A stretch of DNA of 64,000 nt, from NCBI RefSeq assembly GCF_013409935.1, contig NZ_JACCCO010000002.1, positions 372,001-436,000 on the forward strand. The letters run 5' to 3'. The DNA comes from Streptosporangium sandarakinum (lineage in GTDB: Bacteria; Actinomycetota; Actinomycetes; Streptosporangiales; Streptosporangiaceae). The notes under the pieces were generated by a model. The model saw only the letters and a list, made by a program, of their open reading frames with translations, made no database searches and was not told the DNA's origin. Shown piece by piece: positions 18,071 through 26,885 of the stretch; position 1 is the stretch's first letter; every line of letters begins with the position of its first letter. A program made the position numbers and the translations under genes.

Positions 18071-18976
18071 TCAGGGGGCCGGTGGGACCGGAGGGAACGG
18101 GATCTCGGCCAGTACGGGAAGCAGCGACTCCTCCTCGTGGTCGAGGTGGGCCCGCAGTTCCTCCGACAGCCGGTCCAGCTCGTCGCGGAAGCGGTGCGGG
18201 TCGGCGGTGGCGACGCCGTCCAGCAGGACGACCAGCTCGGCCTGGATGCGGGCGACCGTACGGTGCTCCTCGCGGAGCCGGTCGATGGCGTCGCGCAGGT
18301 GGGGATACCGGCTCGCGAGGTCGGGGAACGTGTACGCGTCCTCGTGGGTGTGGTGGGATTCCAGGGACTGGCAGAACGCCAGGCAGTGCTGCCGCAGTTG
18401 CAGCCCCAGCCCCGGCGCGGGCGGCTCGTCCGGGCCCTGGTGGGCCGCCCGCGCGGCGAAGTGCGCGTCGGCCTCGGCGCGCACGTGCCGCAGCTGCGAG
18501 CGCAGCCAGGCGTGGATCCGCAGGAGCACTCCGGCGAGGTCGGTGACCCCGTGCGGGTCCTCCTCGGGCCCGGAGCGCCGCAGCATGACGACCGGCAGGC
18601 GGCGGTCGACGCGGGCCTGGTAGTCGGCGTAGCCCGGGGCCGCGCGCACGGCGTGCTCGAACAGCCGGTCCCGCTCCTCGCCCTCGGCGGGGACGGCGAT
18701 CGCCCAGAACGTCTCGGCGCCGACCTCCACCCGGACCATGGGGTGGGCGAGCAGGTTGTGGTACCAGGCGGGGTGGCGGGGCGCGCCGCCGGCGGACGCG
18801 ACGACCAGCAGCAGGTCATCGTGGCGGACGTAGCCGAGGGGGACGGTGTGCTCGGTGCCGGACCGCGCGCCGGTGGTGGTCAGCAGGAGGAGGTCGCCGC
18901 CCTCGAACGGGCCGCCGACCCTCCCTCCGTTGGCCCGGAACTCCTCGATGATCGACTGGTTGAAGGACATGGGCAT
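18071..18976 (-). CDS. Fusion of an F420-dependent nitroreductase-type domain with a hemerythrin-like domain
   Basis: A protein of 301 residues. Residues 1-140 match the Ddn-type deazaflavin (F420) nitroreductase family: GGPFEGGDLLLLTTTGARSG, then TVPLGYVRHDD, HPAWYHNLLAHP and YQARVDRRLPVVML. Residues from about 155 form a hemerythrin HHE four-helix domain with metal-ligand candidates in HTHEDAYTFPDL, EEHRTV and HLDHEEESLLP. The start could be ATG 18976 or 18970, both after an AGAAAGG site. It suggests a redox enzyme with an oxygen- or iron-binding partner domain. Substrate unknown. Confidence 0.85.
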   Translation of the reverse strand: MPMSFNQSIIEEFRANGGRVGGPFEGGDLLLLTTTGARSGTEHTVPLGYVRHDDLLLVVASAGGAPRHPAWYHNLLAHPMVRVEVGAETFWAIAVPAEGEERDRLFEHAVRAAPGYADYQARVDRRLPVVMLRRSGPEEDPHGVTDLAGVLLRIHAWLRSQLRHVRAEADAHFAARAAHQGPDEPPAPGLGLQLRQHCLAFCQSLESHHTHEDAYTFPDLASRYPHLRDAIDRLREEHRTVARIQAELVVLLDGVATADPHRFRDELDRLSEELRAHLDHEEESLLPVLAEIPFPPVPPAP

Positions 18977-19509
18977 GCGGTGCGTGAACCTTTCTCTCGT
19001 GGGAGCGCTGAGAGCGCTGAGAGCGCTGAAAACATTGAGAACGCTGAGGACCTGTGGAAAAGGGTGGGAACGGAGGAAGACCGGGTGCCCGTACCCGATG
19101 ACGGGCGCGGACCGGATACGCGGAGTCCGTGGGACCACGAACGGCCGCCCGGAGACGGCGGACGCCGCCGGGCCGGGACGCGCCGGGAGCGCACGGCGGT
19201 GCCGGGCACCACGGCGTGCGGGAGACGGCGCGCGGCGTCGTCCGGTACGGCGCGGGGATGCCCGGTACGGCGCGCGGCGGTTACGTCAGATGTGGGACGC
19301 GGAGTGTGACCTCATGGCGTGTGTCCCTTCTGGAAAGGTGCTCACCCGGCCGCCGGCCGGCCCATTGCTCTTTGGCCGGCGCCACGTGGCACGCCGCCCA
19401 TTACAACCATCCGGCGATCGCCTGTCAACGGGGATGATCACGGGGCTCGCGCCGATCCCGGCGGCGGCCCGTCCCGGCCGCCCCGGGCGTGAGGCACCAT
19501 GAAGGGGTG
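18977..19509. other. Intergenic region between the fusion gene and the sirtuin gene
   Basis: This 530-base stretch has no supported gene. It holds the promoter region of the minus-strand fusion gene, including the 9-bp tandem repeat at 19003-19047, and must also hold the promoter of the plus-strand sirtuin gene. The middle part (about 19100-19320) is GC-rich filler with repeated CGGTACGGCGCG-like words. Confidence 0.6.
19003..19047. repeat. Five-unit 9-bp tandem repeat in a promoter region
   Basis: GAGCGCTGA occurs three times head to tail (19003, 19012, 19021), followed by a diverged AAACATTGA and then GAACGCTGA at 19039, all in 9-bp register. It lies 27-71 bases upstream of the start of the nitroreductase-hemerythrin fusion gene. 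Each unit contains the palindrome AGCGCT, so it may be an array of protein-binding sites. Confidence 0.7.
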
Positions 19510-20409
19510 ATGTGGAAGGTGGATGAGGGACCCGGCACCCCGACCGGCGCCCCGCCCGGTACCCCGGGCACCGCGAACCCCCGGTTCCGCATGCTGGCCG
19601 ATCTCGTCGCCGACGGCGACGTGGTGGTGCTGAGCGGGGCCGGCCTGTCGACGGAGTCCGGCATCCCCGACTACCGCGGGGAGACCGGCCGCGTGCGGCG
19701 GGCCGAGCCGATGACGTACCAGACGTTCGTCGGCAGCGCCGCGGCCCGGAGGCGGTACTGGGCGCGCAGCCACCTGGGCTGGCGGCACATCGCCGACGCC
19801 CTCCCCAACGCCGGTCACCGCGCGGTCGCCGGGTTGCAGGAGCGGGGGCTGGTCGGCGGGATCATCACCCAGAACGTCGACGGCCTGCACCACGCCGCCG
19901 GAGCGCGTGACGTGATCGAGCTGCACGGCGGCCTCGACCGCGTCCGCTGCCTGTCCTGCGGCCGGCGGACGTCCCGCCACGAGCTCGAACGGCGTCTGGG
20001 CGAGGCCAACCCCGGCTGGCACGCGCACGCCCGGACCGCGGTGATCAACCCCGACGGCGACGCCGTGCTCGACGACGACCTGATCGACGCCTTCCGGATC
20101 GTCGACTGCCGCGACTGCGGCGGCGTGCTCAAGCCCGATGTGATCTTCTTCGGGGAGAACGTCCCCGGTCCCCGCGTCCAGGAGTGCTACGAGCTGGTCG
20201 AGCGGGCGGGCCTGTTGCTGGTCCTCGGGTCCTCGCTGACCGTGATGTCGGGTTACCGGTTCGTACGGCGCGCCGCCGAGCACGGCATCCCCGTCGCGAT
20301 CGTCAACCAGGGGCCGACCCGGGGTGACGGCGACGCCCTCCTGACGCTCGACGCCCCGCTCGGCCCCACCCTCGCCGCCCTGGCCGCCGCGCTGGACCCG
20401 GCACGCTGA
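19510..20409 (+). CDS. Sir2-family NAD-dependent protein deacylase
   Basis: A sirtuin of about 299 residues. Motifs in order are GAGLSTESGIPDYRG (NAD binding), TQNVDGLHHAAG with the LHGG catalytic histidine, two zinc CxxC pairs (CLSCGRR and CRDCGG) and VLGSSLTVMSGYR. The GIPDYRG form places it with class II (SIRT4-like) enzymes. The start is uncertain: ATG 19510 (MWKVDEG) is my choice, but GTG codons at 19489 and 19507 are in frame and no ideal ribosome site decides it. Confidence 0.9.
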   Translation: MWKVDEGPGTPTGAPPGTPGTANPRFRMLADLVADGDVVVLSGAGLSTESGIPDYRGETGRVRRAEPMTYQTFVGSAAARRRYWARSHLGWRHIADALPNAGHRAVAGLQERGLVGGIITQNVDGLHHAAGARDVIELHGGLDRVRCLSCGRRTSRHELERRLGEANPGWHAHARTAVINPDGDAVLDDDLIDAFRIVDCRDCGGVLKPDVIFFGENVPGPRVQECYELVERAGLLLVLGSSLTVMSGYRFVRRAAEHGIPVAIVNQGPTRGDGDALLTLDAPLGPTLAALAAALDPAR

Positions 20410-20482
20410 CGCACGGCCCGGCACCGGCACCCGGCGCGGCACGGCGCGCCCGGCGCGTACGACCCAGCGCGGCGCGTAGGCC

Positions 20483-20506
20483 CGGCGGGCGGCGGCACGC
20501 CCGCCG
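20483..20506. terminator. Hairpin between converging sirtuin and CapA genes
   Basis: CGGCGGGC and GCCCGCCG form a perfect 8-bp stem around an 8-base loop, in the gap between two converging genes. There is no T tract, so it is a possible bidirectional terminator only. Confidence 0.4.
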
Positions 20507-20530
20507 TCCGCGGTGGACGTGCCGCCCGGC

Positions 20531-21670
20531 TCACGTCCACTCCGCCACGAGCGTGCCTTCGGGGCCGAGGCCGATCCGCGTCCCGAAGGGACGGCTGACC
20601 CCGTCGAGGACCGCCCGCAGCCACGCCGCGTCCTCGTCCGGCGCGCGGTGGAGCCGCATCCGGCGGGTCCGCACCGGCGCCATCCGCAGCCCGGCCAGCC
20701 TCCCGGAGGCCGCCTCCAGCGACACGAGGTACAGCAGCCGCAGCTCGTCCCGGTACTCCTCGTAGCCCGTGATGCCCTCGTAGTCGTCGATGAGGTCGCC
20801 GCAGCCGTACAGGACGAGCCGGTCCCGGTACACCTCGACGGGACGCGGGTGGTGCGAGGAGTGGCCGTGCACGACGTCGACGCCGCCGTCGACGAGCGCG
20901 TGCGCGAAACGCACCAGGCCGGGCGGGACGTCGTAGCCCCAGTTGGACCCCCAGTGGACGGAGGCGACCACGACGTCCCCGGGCCGCCGGATCCGCCGTA
21001 CCCGGTCGGTGATCCGCGCCGCCTCGGCGTCCGGCGTGCCGGCGGCGAGATCCGCGAGGTCCACCCCAGCGCGGTCCGCGGTCGCCGCCCAGTCCGGCGG
21101 GATGCCGCTGGACTCGGTCCCGAACGACAGGACCAGCACCCGCCCGCCGCCGCGCAGGGGGACGGCGACGGGCCGCCGCGCCTCCTCCGCGTCCCGTCCC
21201 GCCCCCGCCGACCGCAGTCCCGCGGCGGCCAGCGCGTCCAGCGTCTCGGCGAGCCCCCGCCGGCCGAAGTCCAGCACGTGGTTGTTCGCCAGCGCGCAGA
21301 CATCGGGTCGGACCGCGGCCAGGCACGGAAGGTTGGCCGGGTTCATCCGGTAGTGCACGGTCTTTCCCGGGGCGAAGTCGTCGCTCCGCGTGACGCTCGT
21401 CTCCAGGTTCACCACCCGCGCGTCGGGCCCGAAGTCCCCGATCATCGGCAGCGCGTCGCCCCAGGGCCGGGAGAAGCCGCACGGGCGGGGAACCGGGCCG
21501 CCCACGGCCTCCGCCAGCTCGACGTAGGACAGCGCGCTCCGCATGTACGGCTCCCGCAGTTCCGGGTCGCCCGGGTGCGGCAGGATCTGGTCGACGCCGC
21601 GGCCGAGCATGACGTCCCCGCCGAGGAACAGCCGTATCCGGCCGGTGGTCGTGTCCGCGGGCCGGTTCAT
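20531..21670 (-). CDS. CapA-family metallophosphatase-like protein
   Basis: A protein of 379 residues with the calcineurin-like metal motifs of the CapA (PGA_cap) family: FLGGDVMLGRGVD near the start, NLETSVT, ANNHVLDFG, SVHWGSNWGYD and HGHSSHHPRP. The family is named for poly-gamma-glutamate capsule assembly, but stand-alone actinobacterial members have no proven role. No signal peptide is obvious. Its ATG overlaps the stop of a membrane acyltransferase gene (ATGA), which suggests a joint role in surface modification. Confidence 0.88.
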   Translation of the reverse strand: MNRPADTTTGRIRLFLGGDVMLGRGVDQILPHPGDPELREPYMRSALSYVELAEAVGGPVPRPCGFSRPWGDALPMIGDFGPDARVVNLETSVTRSDDFAPGKTVHYRMNPANLPCLAAVRPDVCALANNHVLDFGRRGLAETLDALAAAGLRSAGAGRDAEEARRPVAVPLRGGGRVLVLSFGTESSGIPPDWAATADRAGVDLADLAAGTPDAEAARITDRVRRIRRPGDVVVASVHWGSNWGYDVPPGLVRFAHALVDGGVDVVHGHSSHHPRPVEVYRDRLVLYGCGDLIDDYEGITGYEEYRDELRLLYLVSLEAASGRLAGLRMAPVRTRRMRLHRAPDEDAAWLRAVLDGVSRPFGTRIGLGPEGTLVAEWT

Positions 21671-23001
21671 GATCCCGGACGCCTCCGGAGGAACCGGAGC
21701 AGGCCCGCCCCGGCGAGATAGGCCAGGAGCATCGGGACGGGCAGGCGGGCCGGGAGCGTCACGGCGGCGCCCAGCAGTCCCCCGGCGGCCAGCGCCGCGC
21801 CGACGACCGCCGCGACCGCGCGCGGGACCCGGCTCGCGGGCCCGTCCGCGCCGGGGACCGGCCCGGCGCGCCGCTCGATCCGGCCGAACACCGCGACGAG
21901 GACCGCCAGGACCACGAGCAGGCAGGCGAGCCAGGGCAGGCGGAGCAGCAGCCACGGCGCCGACCCGGCGGGCGGCTGCGGCAGCAGGCCCGTGGGGTAG
22001 AGCGCGACGGCCGCGATCACGACGGCGGTCAGGTGCCAGAGGAAGACGGTCATGATCACGGAGTTGACGCCCACCACGACCGTCCACGGGCGGGCGCGCC
22101 GGAGCCAGCGGTCGGCGGGGTCGTGCAGGAGCAGTGCGAGCCCGGTCTGCGCGGTCGCCAGGGCCAGCAGGGCGAGGGTCGGCGGGGAGGTGTTCTGCAG
22201 CCGCTCGCCGGGGGCCGCCACCATGCTGATCGGGTACGGCCCGGCCACGGTGAGCAGCACCAGGGCCGCGAGCCCCCCGGCCGCCATCGGCAGGGCCACC
22301 GTACGGCGGGTCGGCAGCGCCCCCTCCCGCCAGGCGATGCCGAGCTGGTGGATCGCCAGCCAGGCGAAGAGGAAGCCGGCCTGGCCGAGGAGGGGCGGGC
22401 CGGACCGGATGCGGACGGCGTCGCCCAGCCCGACCAGCGCGGCGAGCACGACCGGTACGGCGAGGCCCGCCCGGCGGTGCAGCGCGAGCATCACCGGCGT
22501 CAGGAGGACGACCGCGAGATAGGCGACCAGGAACCACAGCGGCATGACGGCGAGCCACACGGCCGTGGCGACCGTCCCCTCGCCGACCCCGAGGAGGAGC
22601 GCGAGGAGCGCCGCGGCGCTCAGCGTTAGCAGGAGCGCCGTGGTGGGGCGGATCAGCCGGTCGGTGCGGCCGAGGAGCCAGCCCGTGGCGGTGCCGCCCC
22701 GCCGCCGGTAGGAGTCGAGGGAGGCGGCGTTCACGAAGCCGCCCACCAGGAAGAACACCGGCATGACCTGGAACGCCCAGGTCAGCGGGCGGGCCCAGGG
22801 CAGAACCGCGAGGACGGTGTCGCCGCCGAACCCGCCGTGGTAGGTCACCACGACGGCCAGCCAGTGGCCGAGCACCACCGCGGCGATCGCGACGGCGCGC
22901 AGCAGGTCAAGGTGGCGGTCACGGTGCGGCGGCGTCCGCTCCGCGGTCAGGCGGATCGCGCGGACGGCGGCCCGGGGACGGCGTAGCAGCACCTCGCACA
23001 C
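21667..23001 (-). CDS. Membrane acyltransferase, family 3 (OafA/YrhL-like)
   Basis: A polytopic protein of 444 residues with about ten membrane segments. The N-terminal RHLDLLRAVAIAAVVLGHW carries the conserved R-x(n)-H signature of acyltransferase-3 enzymes, which O-acylate surface sugars. MPVFFLVGGFVNAAS is the next conserved block. The start is GTG 23001. Its stop overlaps the start of the CapA-like gene, so the two are coupled. Acyl donor and acceptor cannot be inferred. Confidence 0.85.
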   Translation of the reverse strand: MCEVLLRRPRAAVRAIRLTAERTPPHRDRHLDLLRAVAIAAVVLGHWLAVVVTYHGGFGGDTVLAVLPWARPLTWAFQVMPVFFLVGGFVNAASLDSYRRRGGTATGWLLGRTDRLIRPTTALLLTLSAAALLALLLGVGEGTVATAVWLAVMPLWFLVAYLAVVLLTPVMLALHRRAGLAVPVVLAALVGLGDAVRIRSGPPLLGQAGFLFAWLAIHQLGIAWREGALPTRRTVALPMAAGGLAALVLLTVAGPYPISMVAAPGERLQNTSPPTLALLALATAQTGLALLLHDPADRWLRRARPWTVVVGVNSVIMTVFLWHLTAVVIAAVALYPTGLLPQPPAGSAPWLLLRLPWLACLLVVLAVLVAVFGRIERRAGPVPGADGPASRVPRAVAAVVGAALAAGGLLGAAVTLPARLPVPMLLAYLAGAGLLRFLRRRPGS

Positions 23002-23155
23002 GGCCGATCCTCCATCCGTCCGGCCGGCCCGGCCGGATGACCGGTTCCTACCCGGTCAGGGCGGGTCTGGACCTCGGGCCCGGGAGAGCGGGGCTTAGGT
23101 CCCTGGTGCGCGCGGGTCCCGCCGTCGCACGGTGAACGAAGGCAGGGGAAAACCC

Positions 23156-23914
23156 GTGAACCGTCGGGGCGCGGGGATCGCACACTTGGAGCCACTCGTG
23201 GAACACGACAGGAACGGCGTGGTGAGGCTCTCCTGGCGGGGCGGGGACCGTTTCGACCTGGCGGTCCGCCGCCACGTGGTCCGCGTCGACCAGACCAGCG
23301 ACTTCCGCGGCAGCGACACGGGCCCCACCCCCGTGGAACTGTTCGTCGGGAGCCTCGCCGCCTCCGTCGCCCAGTGCGCCGAACGCTACCTCCACCGCTG
23401 CCAGCTGCCCGCCGGCGTCTCGGTGACGGCCCGCTACGACCTGGACGTCCGCCCGGAGCACGCCAGCCGGATCGAGCTGGTGGTGGAGGTCCCCGATATC
23501 CCGCACGGGCTGCGGGAGTCCTTGGCCAACACCCTGGACCACAGCACCGTGACCGCCTTCCTGCGGGTCCCGCCGGAGGTCGGCGTGCGGGTCCACGAGG
23601 CCGAGCCCGGCTCCGTCCCCGGGTGCGTGCCGGAGCGGGCCCGGGGGACCGCGCTCCGCTACGTCCGCGGGGACGAGAGGCTGCGGCGCGAGTTCGACAA
23701 CCTGCTCGCGCGGTTCCTGCGCGAGCAACCGGACCACGGCCGCTGGGACGTCACACCCCTGGTGGAGGCCCTCGACCGGCTCGGGCGGCAGATCCCCCGC
23801 CTGCTCGTACGGCTGAGCCGCCACCCCCCGGAGGAGGCGCTCCGGGTCAGCGTCGAGTTCGACCTCCCGGCGATCCCCGCGCCCGTTCCCGGGCCGTCCG
23901 CCCATCCCCGGTGA
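23156..23914 (+). CDS. OsmC-family protein with a C-terminal extension
   Basis: A protein of 252 residues starting at GTG 23156, with AGGGGA six bases upstream. An earlier in-frame GTG at 23132 lacks such a site. The first 150 residues carry the OsmC fold signature (DQTSDFRGSDTGPTPVELFVGSLAASVAQCAERYL). The usual second, peroxidatic-pair cysteine is not seen in the expected C-terminal motif, so hydroperoxide reduction by the classic mechanism is doubtful. Residues 165-252 are an Arg/Leu/Pro-rich extension of unknown role. Confidence 0.75.
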   Translation: MNRRGAGIAHLEPLVEHDRNGVVRLSWRGGDRFDLAVRRHVVRVDQTSDFRGSDTGPTPVELFVGSLAASVAQCAERYLHRCQLPAGVSVTARYDLDVRPEHASRIELVVEVPDIPHGLRESLANTLDHSTVTAFLRVPPEVGVRVHEAEPGSVPGCVPERARGTALRYVRGDERLRREFDNLLARFLREQPDHGRWDVTPLVEALDRLGRQIPRLLVRLSRHPPEEALRVSVEFDLPAIPAPVPGPSAHPR

Positions 23915-23969
23915 ACGGCGGGGCGGCGCACCGGGCACGGCCGGCTCCCCCGTCCGGTCACCCGGGACC

Positions 23970-25595
23970 TCACCTGAGGATGTAGCAGTAGTTGGACTTG
24001 TTCCTGAACCGGTGGAACGCGCGCGGCTCCCGGTACCGCCATCGGCAGCCGTCGTCGAGCCGGCCACCGGCCAGGTACATGGTCTCGCCCTTCCGTTTGA
24101 CGCAGTAGGCGCCCGGGCGGGGAGTCTCCCGGTACTCCACCCATTCCCAGCCCAGCGTGACGCAGTACTGCGTGAAGTGGCCGGGGCCGAGTTCCGTGAT
24201 CCGGGCCTGGGGCGACCGGGACGGCGACGGCTTCGACGGGTCAGAGAACTTCGGCGGCTTCGGCGACTTCGGCGGGGAGGGGAGGGCGGTGGTGGTCTCG
24301 GGTGGCCGCGGCCGGACCCGGTCGTCCGGTGCGCGGGTGGCCGTGGGATGCCCGCTCACCCGGGGCCGGGGACCGCGCGTCGCCGGGGACGGCGAGGTCG
24401 GCACGGCCGGCGGGGAGGTCTCCGGGGTGGCGACCGCGGGGGTCGCCGCGAAGTGGGACTCCTCGGCGGGAGAGGCCGTACCGAGGCCGGCGGGCGCCTC
24501 CGGCGTGACCCCCGCGGCCATTCCCTGCGAGGTCCGGGACGCGCCGGCGTCCGTCGTCGCGGGGTCTCCGCCGGGCAGCAGCATGACGCCCGCGGTCCCG
24601 GCGACGGCCATCGCGGCGACGGCGACGACGGCCACGCGCGGCACGCGGCGCCCTCCCGGCGCGGCCGGAGGCCGCGTGCCCGCCGTCCCGCCGGACGAGG
24701 CCGCGCCGCCCGGCGGGTGCACCGGGATCGGCCCACCCGGGGGCGGATGGCCGACGGCGGCCGCCCCGTGTCCTCCGCGCACGAGACGGCCGAGGATCTG
24801 CTGGGCCGTCGGCCGCCGTGCCGGGTCCTTGACGAGGCATTCGCGGATCAGATCGAGCAGGGGCGGCTCGATCCCGTCCAGGACGGGCTCCTCGTTCAGG
24901 ATCCGGTTGATGATCGCGGGGATGGAGTCGTTGCCGAACGGCGGGCGGCCCGTGGCGGCGAAGGTCATGGTGGAGGCCCAGGCGAACACGTCCAGGGGAA
25001 GGCCGGGCTCGTCCGCGTTGAGCTGCTCGGGCGCCATGTAGGCGGGCGTGCCCACGACCCCGCTGGTCACCGTGCCGGTCGCGGCGAGGGAGCGGGCGAT
25101 GCCGAAGTCGATGACCCGTGGGCCGTCCGGGCCGAGGAGCACGTTCTGCGGCTTGAGATCCCGGTGGACGACGCCCGCGTCGTGCAGGGCGACCAGCGCG
25201 GTGGCCGTGCCGACGGCGAGGCGTTCGAGGGCGCTGCCCGAGCGCGGTCCCTCGGTGGTGACGACGTGCTGCAGCGAGGGGCCCGGGACGTACTCACTGA
25301 CGAGGTAGGGGCGCATGCCGTACAGGCCGAAGTCCAGGACCTGCGCCGTGCAGAACCGGGCGACCCGCTTGGCCATCTCCGCCTCGCGCATGAGGTCGTC
25401 GTGCACGGCGGGCTCCCCGCCGACCCGGGCGTGGTAGAGCTTGACCGCCACGCGGAGGCCGGGACCCGTCTCCGTGGACTCCGCAGGCTCCGCGAGGTAG
25501 ACGGCGCCCTGCCCGCCTTCGCCGATCCTTCCGACGACGCGGTAGGGGCCGAGCATCGTGGGATCGCCCGGTTCCGGGGGGTGGAGATCCGACAT
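23970..25595 (-). CDS. Membrane-anchored Ser/Thr protein kinase (PknB-type)
   Basis: A protein of 541 residues. The kinase domain (about 17-275) is complete: glycine loop GEGGQGAV, K52, catalytic HRDLKPQN with D146, DFG at 163-165, and the APE motif in YMAPEQ. A Pro/Gly-rich linker leads to one membrane helix (VAVVAVAAMAVAGTAGVMLL, about 325-345). An extracellular Ser/Thr/Pro-rich stalk follows, ending in a small domain of about 75 residues with three cysteines and many aromatics. There are no PASTA repeats, so the sensor domain is of another kind. The start is ATG 25595. Confidence 0.93.
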   Translation of the reverse strand: MSDLHPPEPGDPTMLGPYRVVGRIGEGGQGAVYLAEPAESTETGPGLRVAVKLYHARVGGEPAVHDDLMREAEMAKRVARFCTAQVLDFGLYGMRPYLVSEYVPGPSLQHVVTTEGPRSGSALERLAVGTATALVALHDAGVVHRDLKPQNVLLGPDGPRVIDFGIARSLAATGTVTSGVVGTPAYMAPEQLNADEPGLPLDVFAWASTMTFAATGRPPFGNDSIPAIINRILNEEPVLDGIEPPLLDLIRECLVKDPARRPTAQQILGRLVRGGHGAAAVGHPPPGGPIPVHPPGGAASSGGTAGTRPPAAPGGRRVPRVAVVAVAAMAVAGTAGVMLLPGGDPATTDAGASRTSQGMAAGVTPEAPAGLGTASPAEESHFAATPAVATPETSPPAVPTSPSPATRGPRPRVSGHPTATRAPDDRVRPRPPETTTALPSPPKSPKPPKFSDPSKPSPSRSPQARITELGPGHFTQYCVTLGWEWVEYRETPRPGAYCVKRKGETMYLAGGRLDDGCRWRYREPRAFHRFRNKSNYCYILR

Positions 25596-26182
25596 CTGCC
25601 TCCGGCACCTTTCCGTCGACCGGCGAACGTACGAATCGTAGATCCCGTGATGGGAGAAATCAGTCTTTCCGCCGAGGCGGGATTCACCCGCCGTGGCAGT
25701 GGTGGCGGTGTTCGCCGGCCATGGGGGACTTCGACGGAGGTACCCGAGGCGCGATGTCCGGCGCGGCTCCGATGGGTCCGGCCCCTGTGATCACGGCTCC
25801 GGCGGCCCGGTACGGGGGCCGGTACGGAGGTCCGGCGCGGCACGAACGGACCGCCTCGTCGCGGGCGGCTCTCCCCGGCACGGGCGGCCCGCCACGGCAC
25901 GGGCGGCCCGCCACGGCGACCCGTCGGGCGACATATACCTTATTGGCCCCATTTACCCTAAGCATCTTAAATGCTATATACAAAATAGGCTGGAAAAATA
26001 GTTGAGAACGCCTCCGAGCGACAGATCGGCCACCATTCCGCAATACTCATCCGCGTCTATCTTCCCTGGCCACGCGGCCAGAATTCCCCTCCCGCACAGC
26101 TGAAGACATGACGCCCGGATCGCACAAGAATGTCAGAGCAATCACCTGGGGCAGGGGGTGCCCAGAAAAGAAGGAGAGACCG
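25596..26182. promoter_or_regulatory. Divergent promoter region with an AT-rich island
   Basis: There is no supported gene in these 587 bases between the kinase (minus) and the EF-hand gene (plus). From about 25930 to 26005 the sequence becomes strikingly AT-rich for this genome (for example TTAAATGCTATATACAAAAT) and contains the inverted repeat AGCAT-CTTAA-ATGCT at 25961-25975. This is the most likely promoter or regulatory zone for the EF-hand gene and possibly for the biosynthetic operon beyond it. Confidence 0.5.
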
Positions 26183-26755
26183 ATGGAACTGAACGGCAAC
26201 CAGCTCCTCAACCGCAAGATCGACATCTGCTTCGGGCACGGCGACCAGAACGGTGACGGCATCCTCGAACCGGCCGACGCCCTGGCCCTGGCCGCGCGGA
26301 TCATCGCCTACCTGGGTGAGCCCTTCAACTCCCCCAAGGCGCAGGCGCTGCTGGACGGCTTCGAGAACTTCTGGAGGCACGTCTCCGCCCGCATGGACAC
26401 CAACCAGGACGGCAAGGTCACTCCCCTGGAGTGGCGCACCGGGATGATCGGCGCGTTCGCCGGCGACTCCAAGGCGTTCGACGAGGGGTTCCGCCCTCTG
26501 GCCGAGGCCCTGTGGAGCATCTGCGACCGGGACGACGACGGAACGGTCGGCCCCAACGAGTTCGCGGCCTTCCAGCGGGCCTTCGGCACGTCGCCGGCCA
26601 ACAGCAAGATCGCCTTCGACAGGCTCGACAAGGACAAGAGCGGCACGCTCTCGGTGGAGGAGCTGCTGGCCGCGTGGCAGGAGTACTACACCAGCCCCGA
26701 CCCACAGGCCGCCGGCAACTGGCTCTTCGGTGACATCTGGGGCGACGACGTCTAG
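26183..26755 (+). CDS. Four-EF-hand calcium-binding protein (calerythrin-like)
   Basis: A protein of 190 residues starting at ATG 26183 behind AAGGAGAG. Four canonical EF-hand loops are visible: 21-32 (DQNGDGILEPAD), 72-83 (DTNQDGKVTPLE), 115-126 (DRDDDGTVGPNE) and 149-160 (DKDKSGTLSVEE). All keep the Gly at loop position 6, and three end in Glu. Length and layout match calerythrin of Saccharopolyspora, a cytosolic calcium buffer or sensor. There is no signal peptide. It lies just upstream of the PKS operon, but a strong hairpin separates them. Confidence 0.93.
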   Translation: MELNGNQLLNRKIDICFGHGDQNGDGILEPADALALAARIIAYLGEPFNSPKAQALLDGFENFWRHVSARMDTNQDGKVTPLEWRTGMIGAFAGDSKAFDEGFRPLAEALWSICDRDDDGTVGPNEFAAFQRAFGTSPANSKIAFDRLDKDKSGTLSVEELLAAWQEYYTSPDPQAAGNWLFGDIWGDDV

Positions 26756-26796
26756 GACCGCACGCGCGTGAAGCTCTGACCGGCCGGACCGGGACG

Positions 26797-26829
26797 GGTC
26801 CCCGGCGCGGCGCGCCCGCGCCGGGGACC
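26797..26829. terminator. Strong hairpin between the EF-hand gene and the PKS operon
   Basis: Arms at 26797-26810 and 26816-26829 form a perfect 14-bp GC-rich stem with a 5-base loop. It follows the EF-hand stop by about 40 bases and has no T tract. It probably ends or attenuates that transcript before the PKS gene. Confidence 0.6.
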
Positions 26830-26885
26830 GCTCTCGCGTGTCCACCGGATCCCGCCGACGAGCGAACGCGAGCTTGGAGAACCCA

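Noticed and set aside
19129-19437. A plus-strand frame of 102 codons in the intergenic region
   Set aside because: There is no good ribosome site, the composition is shadow-like, and no recognisable motif is present.
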